From Magnolia sinica (Eukaryota > Streptophyta > Magnoliopsida > Magnoliales > Magnoliaceae), in contig NC_080588.1 of assembly GCF_029962835.1 (NCBI RefSeq), positions 11,302,001 through 11,366,000 on the forward strand: a stretch of 64,000 nucleotides of DNA, given 5' to 3'. Made by a program: the position numbers and the translations under genes. The notes beneath the pieces are model-generated. The model had not been told where the DNA came from. It searched no databases and saw only the letters and a list, made by a program, of their open reading frames with translations. Shown piece after piece: positions 1 to 10,714 of the stretch. The first letter of the stretch is position 1. Every line of letters starts with the position of its first letter.

Positions 1-214
1 TTTCTTTTCAACTCTCTCTCTCTCCTTCTTTCTAGATTTTCTTTTCCTTTCTTGGAATTAGGCTTCAAATTTGATTAAGGGCTGCGAGTGTTTCATGCCC
101 AAGTGGGCCCGTGACAACACTCGACGTCTCTTGACTGAAGGAGGATTGGTTGAGGGGTTGACTATCCATCGCAGGACTAGACACCACTCGAAATCCCCTG
201 AGTTAATTGAAGTT

Positions 215-1717
215 ATGGCTGAAGACCAACCTCCTCTACTTCCACCCAGGGTGGAGGATACCCAAGATGAGAATGAGGTGCATCAGGCACCCCCGCCTCG
301 TACTTTATGAGATTATCTACAACCGATGGGAGTGAGTACGTCCTCACGCATGATTTTTCCTGAAAACACAAGACAAATGGACATCAAACCAGGAGTCATC
401 CAACTCCTTTCCAAATTCCATAGACTTGAATAAGAAAGTCCATATTTACATTTGAAAGAGTTCGATGAGATTATAGCTACATTATGTTTTCCTAATGTAT
501 CTGAGGATACAATTAGGCTGAAACTCTTTCCTTTTTCCTTAAAAGAGAAAGCTAAGACGTGGTTACATTCACTACGTCCTAGATTCATTGGCACATGGAA
601 CGACATGCAGAGGGAATTCATAAAAAAATTCTTCCCACATCATAAAACGATTACCTTCAGAAAAGCAATCATGAACTTTGCCCAAAAGGAAGATGAAACA
701 TTCTTCCAATGTTGGGAAAGGTTCAAAGATTTGGTCAGTTCATGCCCACAACACGGATTTGAAACGTGGCGCATTACAAATTTTTTCTATGATGGACTGA
801 CATCTTCCATGCGCCAAATGGTCGAGACAATGTGTAATGGAGAGTTCATTAATAAAGATGTTGACGAGGTATGGGATTACCTCGATAGTCTTGCTGAAAA
901 AACACAATCATGGGACTATTACCCAAAGTCGAACACCACGTCTAGGCTGACTCAATTAAAGGAGAAAGGTGGATTATATCTCTTGAAAGAAGAGGATGAT
1001 CTCAAGTGTAAAGTGACTACGCTCATAAGGAAAGTTGAGGCCATGGAAGGAAAGAAGGATAAGGTTAATGAAATTGTTTGCGGCATCTGTGATTACAACA
1101 TTCATACAATAAAAAATTGTCCTACAATACTCGCCTTTTGAGGAGTGTTGAATGAACAAGCCAAGGCCGTAAACAACTATCAAGGACCTTTTACTGGACC
1201 TAACTCCAATACGTACAATCCTGGTTGGAAAAATCATCCAAACTTTAGTTGGAGGAATGGACAAATGGCTACTCCTCAAGGTTTCTTCAATCAAAATCCA
1301 AATCAAGTGAAACCTCAAGAGGAACCGGTTCAAAATTCCATACAAGAGCTGGCTCAGGCAATGCGGGGAATTACAGATTTTATGCAAAAGATAGATTCTC
1401 GTATGACGGTTATAGAAAAGGGGATGCTTCCTGCACAACCTCTCCCCAATCCTAAACCGCAGTACGAGATTAATGATCCCAGCTCTTCAAATCAGATGGG
1501 GCATGCTAAATCCATCACCACTCTTAGGAGTGGGAAGATCATTGATAAAACCCTTCCGGTTAGGCCCGAAAAGCCTCAAGAACCAAAAGAGGACAACAAT
1601 GATAGACCTAGTGATGCCCCACAAAAATTAGAACCGAAAATTCTAGAAAGTCAGTTGCTCCATTTCCCCAACGGTTGGTCGCACCAAAACCTCTCTCTAA
1701 CTCTCAGGATATCCTAG
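215..1717 (+). pseudogene. Athila-type gag, broken
   Basis: Gag forms the retrotransposon particle. One reading frame runs from an ATG at 215 through 1,717, interrupted by stops at 308-310, 431-433 and 1,139-1,141. The central part (about 452-900) shows the Retrotrans_gag pattern: LKLFPFSLKEKAKTWL, then W-x-x-M-x-R-E-F, then an F-x-x-C-W-E-R-F-K helix. A zinc-knuckle remnant lies near 1,078-1,125 (CGICDYNIHTIKNCP). The tail is proline- and glutamine-rich, with the usual SITTLRSGK segment near 1,510. The start was chosen because the protein after 215 is acidic and proline-rich as in related elements; the frame is also open upstream to 71 without an ATG. Protease continues in another frame after about 1,675. 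Confidence 0.85.
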
Positions 1718-2320
1718 AGGTGTTGAAACAAGTGAAAGTCAACATTCCTCTACTTGATGTCGTGAAACAGATACCTTCATATGCCAAATTCCTGAAAGAC
1801 TTATGCACGACCAAACGACGGCAGAGTATTCAAAAGAAGATCTTCTTGACCGAGAAAGTGAGTGCCATCCTAAAGCAAGATGTGCCATAGAAATTCAAGG
1901 ATCCCAGTAGCCTAACCATATCATGTGTAATCGGGGACCATCGAATTGATCATGCACTTCTTGACTTAGGAGCGAGCATCAATCTGATTCCCTACGCGGT
2001 ATACAAATAGTTAGGTTTGGGTGAATTAAAACCCAACCTAACCACACTACAACTTGCTGATCGCTCTGTTCGTGTACTAAGAGGGATAATTGAGGATGTG
2101 TTAGTCCAGGTCGATAGATTTTACTACCCTGTAGATTTTATCATCCTGGACACCGAACCCATCAATAACATAAGCACTCAGATCCCCGTCATTCTTGGCC
2201 GCCCATTCCTTGCCACTTCAAATGCAATTATCAATTGCAGGAATGGTATCATGACTATGTCTTTTGGGAATATGATATTGGAGTCAAACATCTTTTTCAA
2301 TAACGGCAGAAACTTAGAGG
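1675..2320 (+). pseudogene. Athila-type aspartic protease region, broken
   Basis: This is the retropepsin that would process the Gag-Pol polyprotein. After a frameshift relative to gag, a frame opens at 1,675 with the conserved linker DVVKQIPSYAKFLKDLCT. Stops fall at 1,888-1,890 and 2,008-2,010 without any shift of frame. The active-site segment ALLDLGASINLIPYAVYK lies at about 1,948-2,007; DLGA in place of DTGA is normal in this lineage. The second conserved strand, VILGRPFLATSNAII, lies near 2,188-2,232. The same frame runs on into RT. The stops are single-base changes within an otherwise well-kept sequence. Confidence 0.85.
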
Positions 2321-2496
2321 AGGATGACGATTTTCACGACATTAACATGATTGACTTTTTAGTGGAAGATACGACACCTCTAACCTTATCCTCTAACTCT
2401 CTAGAGACATGCTTGGCCCACTCCCATGATTTTGATGATGACATGACTAGGAAGACGTGTGCCTTGCTTGATACTGCACCGATACTTGAAATTAAC

Positions 2497-4206
2497 TGGT
2501 GGAGGCCACAATTTGAAGAATTGCCACGAACCGATGTAATGCCTCTACCATCTAAACTCAAGCCGCCGAAGCTTGACCTAAAACCTTTGCCCTCTGATTT
2601 GAAATATGCCTATTTAGGTCAAGATGAGACATACCCGGTGGTGATCTCTGCCCACCTGGAGAAAGAACAGGAGAGTATGCTCATATCTACTCTCATTGAG
2701 CATAAAGGAGCCCTGGGATGGACAATAGCGGACCTCAAGGGAATCGATCCCTTGATTTGTACTCACCGCATATATCTTGAGGATAATGCAAAAATCGCTC
2801 GGCAACCAAAACGTAGACTAAATCTAAACATGAAGGAAGTGGTTAAGGCCGAGGTTCTTAAACTATTGGATGTGGGTATCATATACCCTATATCTGATAG
2901 TCAATGGGTGAGTCCAACTCAAGTGGTCCCTAAGAAGTCCGGGATTACCATCGTAGCTAATGCTAATAATGAACTCGTGCCAACTAGAGTCACTACTAGT
3001 TGGAGAATGTGCACTGACTAAAGAAAGTTGAATACCGTCACGAGGAAAGACCACTTTCCTTTACCATTCATTGATCAAATCCTGGAAAGGTTAGCTGGTC
3101 ATTCTTATTACAACCAGATAGAGATAGCCCCTGAAGACCAGGAAAAGACCACATTTACATGTCCCTATGGCACCTTTGCCTACGGAAGGATGCCATTCGG
3201 ACTATGTAATGCCCCTGTCACCTTTCAGCGATGTATGCTTAGTATCTTTTCTGATATGGTGGGGCAATATCTAGAGGTCTTCATGAACGATTTCTCTGTT
3301 TACGGTCCATCTTTCAGCAAGTGCTTGGAAAGTCTTAAATGTGTGCTGAAAAGATGTGAAGAAAAGAACTTGGTGCTTAATTGGGAGAAGTGTCATTTCA
3401 TGGTTTAGAAGGGAATTGTCTTAGGGCATATCATCTCGTCCAAGGGAATCAAGGTAGATAAGGCAAAAATCGATCTTATCTCTAACTTACCTCCACCTAA
3501 GAACATTAGAGACGTGCGATCCTTCTTAGGACATGTAGGATTTTACAGGCGTTTCATAAATGACTTTAGTCTCCTCTCTCGTCCTTTATGTAATCTTTTG
3601 CAAAAGGATGCACCATACGAGTGGACTGAGCAATGCCAGGAAGCTTTCACCAAACTTAAGGGCATGTTAACTACTGCACCCATCATGCAGCCACTCGATT
3701 GGAGCCTTCCTTTTGAGCTTATGTGCGACGCTTCTGATTATGCTCTTGGGACGGTTCTAGGCCAGAGAAAAGATAAGAGGCCCTACATCATTCATTATGC
3801 AAGTAGAACTTTAAATTCTGCCCAAGTGAACTACTCGACTACGAAAAAGGAACTCCTAGCCGTAGTGTTCGCTTTGGATAAATTTAGGTCCTACTTAATC
3901 GGATCTAAAATCATTATCTACACAGATCATACGGCACTTAAGTATCTTCTTTCTAAGAATGATTCTAAGCCCCACCTAATACGATGGATCCTTCTACTCC
4001 AAGAATTTGATTTGGAAATTAAAGATAAAAAGGGAGTAGAGAACGTAATGGCCGATCATCTATCTCGCCTTAATAACTCTGATTCCCTCGAGACGACCCA
4101 TATCAACGACATGTTCCCTGATGAAAAACTGTTCAGAGTCTCCCATTCACCTTGGTTCGCTGATATTGCTAATTATCTTGCTACAGAGAAGAACCTTGCG
4201 GCATGA
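2497..4206 (+). pseudogene. Athila-type reverse transcriptase and RNase H, catalytically damaged
   Basis: RT and RNase H would copy the element RNA into DNA. One frame covers the whole region with only two stops, at 3,019-3,021 (inside the usual CTDYRKLN motif) and 3,406-3,408. RT motifs in order: WVSPTQVVPKK (2,908-2,940), FAYGRMPFGLCNAP (3,175-3,216) and the catalytic box, which here reads FMNDFSVYG where the family has FMDDFS, so the first catalytic Asp is Asn. Connection: [12 protein letters not shown]. RNase [12 protein letters not shown] (about 3,718-3,750), [18 protein letters not shown] and [13 protein letters not shown]. The frame ends with MADHLSRL and a short tail; the integrase zinc finger that should follow is gone. 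Confidence 0.92.
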
Positions 4207-5160
4207 CTGAATAGCTTTTTCCCTGCTTTCATAGGACTAGGGTAGTTTGCTTTATGTTATTCTAGGATCGTTGGCTTTATACTGTTAGGTTAGTTTACTT
4301 TCTAAGTTGTTTTTGGATGGTTACTTTCGTTAGTTTCACTCTTGTGCTGACCCGCTCTCACGCTGATAGCTCTTTGGAATGGTCATTCAATCATCTCGTC
4401 AAGTAATATCTTTCCATCACTCCTCTTATATTTTCGTTGTCCCATGTGCATTGCATGCTTATTTCTTTTATATTGAGGACAATGTAGATTTTAAGTTGGG
4501 GGTGGGAGATTAGGTTTCCTAATCAGCGTTTTCTTGGTCTTGAGCAAAAATTGTAAAAAAATTTGATTTTTTTTTTTTGGACTTTCTTGTGAATTCGAAG
4601 GAATTTTGATGGCCATCTAGGGCACTTGGAATTTCAAGATACGTGATGTTGGTAGTTTAAGATGCTTGGAGTCAGTATCTGTTGGATTTCATAGTTAAGT
4701 TTGAATTATTAATCCAGAATTAGAAGTTGTAAACATTAATTGAGTTATGATCTTACTGGTCACATCTCGCTTACACATTAAGGTTTCATTTGATATTGAA
4801 GGATTAATTTGGTGAACACTAAGCTTGAAAGGAACCAACCTGAGAAATTGAATGGATTGGGCGAATGGTCTACACCATAGGTTTGCTCCCTATAGGTGTA
4901 GATTTAATTCCCTATGAATGATATGTGAAAAAATTTGGGTGTACTGTCTTCATCATAGGTTTGCTCCCAAAAGGTGAAGATTTGATTCCCCTTCTTGGCA
5001 TTACTTTTAATGGAAAAATTAAAAATTAAAAGAATAAAAAGATAATGTGTAAGGCAAGTTTGAGTTATCGTGAATTCTCTTATTGGTTACCAATGATATC
5101 CTTAAATAGAGAGGTGAATCTTAATGTTGACAAGTCAAGATTAGACCATACATCCATGGA
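4207..5160 (+). other. Athila post-pol non-coding tail with purine-rich tract
   Basis: There is no coding capacity. At 4,474-4,508 lies TTGAGGACAATG followed by a short spacer and the purine-rich run GTTGGGGGTGGGAGA, a signature I associate with the 3' non-coding part of Athila/Tat elements. At about 4,874-4,912 and 4,951-4,990 a 39-bp unit is repeated imperfectly (CATAGGTTTGCTCCC then AGATTTRATTCCC). I cannot tell whether the purine tract is the actual plus-strand primer. Confidence 0.55.
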
Positions 5161-7777
5161 ATTTAATGTTTAGAATTGTTCTAATTGATAGACTAATATT
5201 TTGAACTTAATTATAAAGTTGCCGTGAGTCTGATATCAAGAGAAAGTAATGCCAACATTCATGATTTTTTTCTTAAAATTCTAGTATTTGATGTGTTATT
5301 CAAAAATCACTCGAGTGCATATAAATTGTCCTGTAATTCTCAACTTATTTTTCGCATACTTTGCTTGGGACTAGCAAAATACTGGTTGGGAGTTGTGTTG
5401 AGGGTCAAATATTGCATATTAGACTCCAGTTATTGCTTGGATTTACAAACATGATACCATTTAATGGCCTGCTTTAATCATGTTTGTGATGCAGAGTGTA
5501 TTTACAAGTGTGGACTGAAAAGGGAGCTTAAAGTATGGATTTAATGCTCTGATGACACTAAAGGCAACGGACGGACTCCAGAGGACTAAGATCGACGAAA
5601 TTACACGCCAGGGATCCGCAAAAATCGAGAAACTGAAGCTCAAGCGACCTGAAAGTCAGCCAGAATGCAAGATCACGGGGTTTCCATCATCTGTTCGGCT
5701 CAAAACTTCATACATGGCTCGAGGACCAAAAACTAACCGTACACGTAAAATTTTAGCCATTGGATCCTCATGGAAGTGGCGAAACTGATAGATCATTCCA
5801 TAAAACCCTGATTTAGGGCCCACCCGCTGTCCAGATACTCTTCAACTTCGATCCCCACGGTTCAAATGAAATGGGGAACAAGATAGATGCTGTGGATTTC
5901 TCATAGGCACGAGATAAGACCCAGATACATGGTGCATGTGCATAGCACACATGCACTGGACGTGCACCGGTCGGGCAGCTCGGTCAAAACCAGGCTGACC
6001 CGACCCTTCTCCTGCATCAAGACAGCAGACGGACGCCGTCTGTCCGTTCTTTGCTAGTGGGTCCCATCCATCGCATATTTCGAAAATCAGAGCCATCCAT
6101 ATGCTCCGCAGAGTGGTCAAAACCGTCGCCTAGCTTTCCTTTTAGTCCCATGCACGCAAACACACGCAGATTGCATGAAAACGCAGGAATGGATGGTGGG
6201 AGCAAAGATCGCATGGGCCACACTAAATCCAACATGAAGCCAGCCAATTCTTAGTGGTTTTTCGACGTGGATCGAATGGTTGGAGTGGATTCTACACCTG
6301 GCATCAAGAGATGGTCCGCCGACCATCACAGCGCTAAAATGCGCAGGCTCTGTTTCGCAACAGAGCCTGCGGTGGATTGTTGTGGGCCACCCTCTGAAGT
6401 GATCGGTCCGATCTGGACTGTCCAGTGGACTCCAAAAGGCCCTGTAACCATCACCTAGGTGGAGAAATTTCACAATACAGTTTGAGATAAGTTTGGATTG
6501 TTTAAACATCGGACGAACGGCAGCGAGATAGATCAGACGGGCCGCACCAAGAGACAGCCAAAACCATCCACTTCCAGTTGTTTTTTCGACATGCATTCAA
6601 TAGACGAAGTGGATTTATCAAAGTAAAAGCGATGTGGGCCCCACCATCCGAACAACACAGGTATGTTACACATTCTGTTTACGCAGTCCGGAGAAATCCG
6701 AAAATTCTGGACAGCTGTGGCCCATCATCCTTGATCGGATGAACGATCTGAACCATTCATGTGGAGCCCACGCTAACCGAGACCCCAGCCATGAGGAAAT
6801 TTTGAAGCCAAGCCTATACAGCCATCCCGAAAATAATCAAACGCAAGGTGTTTTGGAGCTTCTAAACTGCGTAAAACAGAAGCCTTCGGCACCGACTCCA
6901 ACAGCGGGAGGATTGCGCCTAAATACTTCTATAAAGGAGGAGGTTTGGACGATAGAAAGGGGGGAGACGTGGAGCTTGGCTTGGCTGGAACAGGGTGCTG
7001 GAACGAGAGAGAGAGAGAGAAAGACTAAGTGTTTTCTTCTTTTCTTTTCTTTTTCGTTTTCTTTTTCTTTTTATTTGCTTTGGGTTCAGGCCATTCATGT
7101 GTGGCTAAACCTCTTAGCTAGGGCTAAGAGGTGAAGCTTGTAGCGTGATGGGAATACTCCTATGGTTTTGATTCATATTGAACTGCTTTTGATGCTAGTT
7201 GATTTCAGGGAATGCTTTCAGTTTTTAAGGGTTTGTTGTGACTGAAATTACAATAGATCTGCAATGGCTTTGAGTATTTCTTTTTCCTTATTTTGATTAT
7301 GGCGTCAGGAAGCCCTGTTGCTCGCCATCGTCTCCTGGGCATGGTTGGATGGCAGTACCCTCCCTAACCTTCATAATCATCTGATTGGTTGGTAATTAGT
7401 TTAATTATGTTATTTACCTTGTCTGCTAAGCATGGTTTGGTGATGGAATCCATTCTAATTCATATACTTTCATCTCGTAAAAACTATATCAAATAAGTTC
7501 AGTTTAATTTCCATGATTCTTGATGCAGGCATAAGATCTCCCTGATCTCTACAAGTGGATCCTCTGAATCCCTAGTTTCCTTCCTTTGAATTCCTTAAGT
7601 TATTAAATAATAACTCCACAATTACTCCTTAAATTCTATTTGGTTTAGATCACACCTTGGTCTAGTTCTAGTTCTACTTGGTTTCAGATAACGTACAGGT
7701 ATCAGTCCCTTAGGATTCGACCTCGGTCTTATCGAGTTTATTACTACATCACAACCCTATACTCGGAGAGTGAACAT
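5161..7777 (+). repeat. Probable Athila 3' LTR (left boundary unresolved)
   Basis: This stretch has no coding signal but has LTR-like architecture. A TATA box (TCTATAAAGG, 6,928-6,937) is followed by a GA-rich then CT-rich leader (7,006-7,070). The right end, GGATTCGACCTCGGTC through CCTATACTCGGAGAG, resembles the ends of Athila/Tat LTRs. The 5' LTR is not in the window, so the left boundary cannot be fixed by comparison; somewhere between 5,160 and 5,460 is plausible. ORFs inside it are chance ORFs. Confidence 0.55.
6928..6937 (+). promoter_or_regulatory. TATA box of the Athila LTR
   Basis: TCTATAAAGG sits about 70 bp before a GA/CT-rich leader inside the probable LTR, where a U3/R promoter is expected. 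It is a sequence match only. Confidence 0.45.
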
Positions 7778-7789
7778 GTGACATGTGGG

Positions 7790-8564
7790 TAGGGCTATAA
7801 ATGGTCGGGTTTGGGGTGGGTTTTGGCAAAACTAGATCTGTCCATTTACTAAATGGGTCGAGTATAGATAGGTTTGGGTCGGGTCTGAGTCAATCCCATC
7901 AGACCCATTTATAAATGGTTTCGGGTTTGGTAAAAGGATATCCACTCAAACCCATTTTAAATGGATTGGGTCTAACAGGTTTGGTTAAGGGATATCCAAA
8001 ACCTGAGTTAATGTCCATTGTTTCCTCTCGCATGGCCCACTTGAGTTTTTGATCTGCCTCATTTTCTATCTTATGTCCTAAACTGTGATGGCAAAATGGA
8101 TGGATTGGGCAAATTTCTCAAAAACATCATGATGGGCCCCACTTAACATCCTAACTCAGGAACTTCCTGCAAAAGCCTTTCATATGCAATCTGCGTAAAT
8201 CCTAATTCACTAATTCCACAATCTTGGACACATCAATTCGGATTCCATGGTGCCCCGTATTATAAGCTAGGATGGATTTCTCATTTTCCCACATTACTTG
8301 TCAAGGTATGCAAGCATTTTTACCGGGTTTAAAACTGGGTCTGGATGGGACCCTCTTAATATAGACCAGACCCTCCCATTTACTAAATGGATTCAAGTTG
8401 GGTCGGGCCTAATATAAAGGAAACGAGATCCAAGCCCGTTTAGTAAATGGGTCTGTTTTTTAAACAAGCCTTGTACCATTTAACAAACGAGTTGGGTTTG
8501 GATTGGGTCTAGATGGGTTGGGTCTGTGTACCCCATCAAGTATGTTGACCCATTTACAGCCCTA
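7790..8564. mobile_element. hAT-like non-autonomous DNA transposon
   Basis: The ends are inverted repeats: TAGGGCTATAAATGG at 7,790 and CCATTTACAGCCCTA ending at 8,564. The start resembles the TAGGGCTGTAAA termini of plant hAT elements. An imperfect 8-bp target duplication flanks it (CATGTGGG at 7,782-7,789 and CACATGGG at 8,565-8,572, six of eight matching). The interior is built from GGGTCGGGTT/AACCCGACCC-type repeats on both arms and codes for nothing, so the element would need a transposase supplied elsewhere. Confidence 0.65.
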
Positions 8565-8572
8565 CACATGGG

Positions 8573-9942
8573 TCAATTGACTATATATAGCAGAACATTC
8601 ATATGAAAGGCTAATGTGACACCCGTGCTATGCAAAATATAGCTGCTATTCTATTTATTGTATGAAAAATGAGCTAGAACAGATTTTATCCTAAAATTAT
8701 TTTTGTCCAAAGTAATGTTTATTTGTAAAGGATGGCTCTTGACAAACCACGAATATGTGCTGATGACCGTACAAGTTCGTTTGAACGGGACCCTTTCAGT
8801 AACAAACTGCCCATTACACGTCACCTTAGTAATGAAATCCATCCTAATAAAATCCACGTTTTCTTTTGCTGGTGAGTGAAACACATAGCTGAAATAATAA
8901 TTTTCCTGGTTTCTAAAGAAAATATCATGCAACAAATAATCAAAAGAATCATTGTTGGAATCCATATTTTTCCATCTGCTGTGAATTCTACTGTAGTTTT
9001 TCATATATCCATGTGTGGTTATCCATCAAAACAAGTAGGCCACATCTTAGAAAAGGAATTTTGTGAAGGAGGGATTTCGAGAATGCCATTTCCAGTCCCA
9101 CATGTTCAAGCGCCACAAACAAACGCCCCCAGATGTGCCAATGACGTGGACAACTGTTAGATCCAGATCGTTCATCATCCTCTCCACTTTGTGTATGTGT
9201 CTTATGTTGAAAAACAGACCAGCTCATACCATGTGATGGCCCACCTGATAAATTGGTTGGCTGGATTTTTTATGATGTGAATGGTCACTGCAGCTATTAA
9301 GATAATTAACGGTTCAGATCTCATACACACATTCCATGTAGGCACTCATTTAAGCAATTTGCCTTCTCGCTTCACATAGGGGCTTGAAATCAGCAATCCC
9401 CTTCACTAAAACCACTCTATTCCTTTAATGGCCCACCTATGTTGCATTATTGTAGTAAAACCACTTTATTGCTTTCATGGAGTAAAACCACTTTATTGCT
9501 TTTATGGCCCAGCTATGTTGAATTATTGAACATAAAGCAATGACAATGAGAACGACGTTACTGACTAAAGTGCCATTGGAATCCTCATTAAAATGAGAAG
9601 AAATAGTGTAGCCATACAAGTGCAATGGGCATTCTTATTTGTAAGAGCTTTGCTAAGTGCAAGTCAGGTGGGCCATAGTTCCAAGATCCAATCCATCCAT
9701 CAGAAATGATCCAATATGTTGATCCACTGGTCAGGTGAGCCACAGTTTACGAAGGCCGGACCAACCTGATGGGTGGATTGGATCTCACACGTATGTGACA
9801 TGTTGGCACATATAGCAAGCTTGTCCCACCGTGAAAATGGGACTACGCGTGCATCTGACTACACACCTGTACTGCGAGTATATAACCAAATGGCATGACC
9901 CCGGTTGCCTACTCACACTGTTGGTAGCTAGTAGCTACTAGA
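8573..9942. other. Intergenic DNA, no gene recognised
   Basis: No credible ORF, RNA gene or full transposon is visible. Short ORFs on both strands lack domains. A local duplication of the phrase AAAACCACTTTATTGCTTT occurs near 9,457-9,502. Scattered phrases such as 'ggtgggccat' suggest old MITE debris. Confidence 0.5.
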
Positions 9943-10228
9943 CGGTGATCTGGCCCCTACCATAATGCGTGTATTTTATTCGGGCCATCCATCCATTTTT
10001 ATAACTCATTTTAGAGTATAAGACCAAAAATAGGCAAATCTAAATCTCATGTGGACTACAGTACAAGGAAAGAACTGCGATTGAACGCCCACTTTTTGAG
10101 GAATACAAAAGTTTTGGATGAAGCTGATATTTATCTTTTCCCTACCGTGGGCCCCAGATAACTGTTTTCTAGTGATGTGGTCCCCTTAGATTTGGCTCTG
10201 CCTCATTTTTTGGCTCATGGATGGACAA
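9943..10228. mobile_element. MITE fragment related to the GGGCCCACCATGATGTATG family
   Basis: It contains the family order 'accataatgcgtgtattttat', 'gccatccatccatttt', 'gattgaacgcccac', 'aaaagttttggat', 'gatatttatctttt' and 'gtggtccccttagatttg', as in the fuller copies at 10,229, 15,704 and 58,004. Terminal repeats are not clear, so it is a truncated or eroded copy directly joined to the next one. Confidence 0.5.
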
Positions 10229-10714
10229 ACCACTCGGCTAGCGGTTAATAACTAATGATTGGTACTATGTGGAATCCACCATGATGTATGTGTTTCATCG
10301 ATGCCATCTATCCATTCTTCCATATCGTTTTATGGCATGAATCCAAAAATGAGGTTGATCCAAATATCAAGTGGATGGCACAATATTGATTGAACACCCA
10401 CCATTAAAAACTTCTTGAAGCTACAAAGGTTTTGGATCAAGCTGTTATCTTTATTTCCCGTTATGATCTAATCAACAGGTTAGATGACAAATAACCATTA
10501 CAGTGAGCCATAAGAGGTTTTTAATAGTGGACATTCAATCATTATTGTTTTCCCATGGTGTGGTCCACCTGAGATTTAGATATACCTCATTTTTTGGATC
10601 AAGTCTTTCAAAATGGATGGATGGCATGGATAAAACACATACGTCATGGTGGGCTCCACATAGCACCGAGCACTAGCTACCTGGCTGGTGGCAGCGTCAC
10701 TAGCCAAACCGTGT
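10229..10714. mobile_element. MITE with long inverted arms
   Basis: The left end (CGGCTAGCGGT near 10,235) and the right end (ACTAGCCAAACCG, ending near 10,711) are inverted repeats. The inner arms continue the palindrome: TATGTGGAATCCACCATGATG on the left against CATCCATG and CATGGTGGGCTCCACATA on the right. The middle has the family phrases 'caaaggttttggatcaagctg' and 'gttagatgacaaataa'. There is no coding sequence. Target duplication not identified. Confidence 0.6.

Larger units (their letters stand above)
1..7777 (+). mobile_element. Athila-like Ty3/gypsy retrotransposon remnant (5' LTR outside window)
   Basis: The block reads in order leader, gag, protease, RT, RNase H, non-coding tail and a probable 3' LTR. 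The lineage call rests on the protease motif DLGASINLIP, the RT motif FGLCNAP and a TTGAGGACAATG signal after pol, all of which I associate with Athila elements. Integrase is absent: RNase H ends near 4,206 and the tail signal lies at 4,474, too close for an integrase of more than 1 kb. The 5' LTR must lie left of the window. The right end is placed where an LTR-like terminus (CCTATACTCGGAGAG, 7,755-7,769) meets the next element; I found no target duplication. All coding parts carry stops, so the copy is dead. Confidence 0.85.

Noticed and set aside
6634..7134. 166-codon ORF on + as a protein gene
   Set aside because: It lies in the probable Athila LTR across its TATA box and GA/CT-rich leader. 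The translation is low complexity at the end and has no domain.
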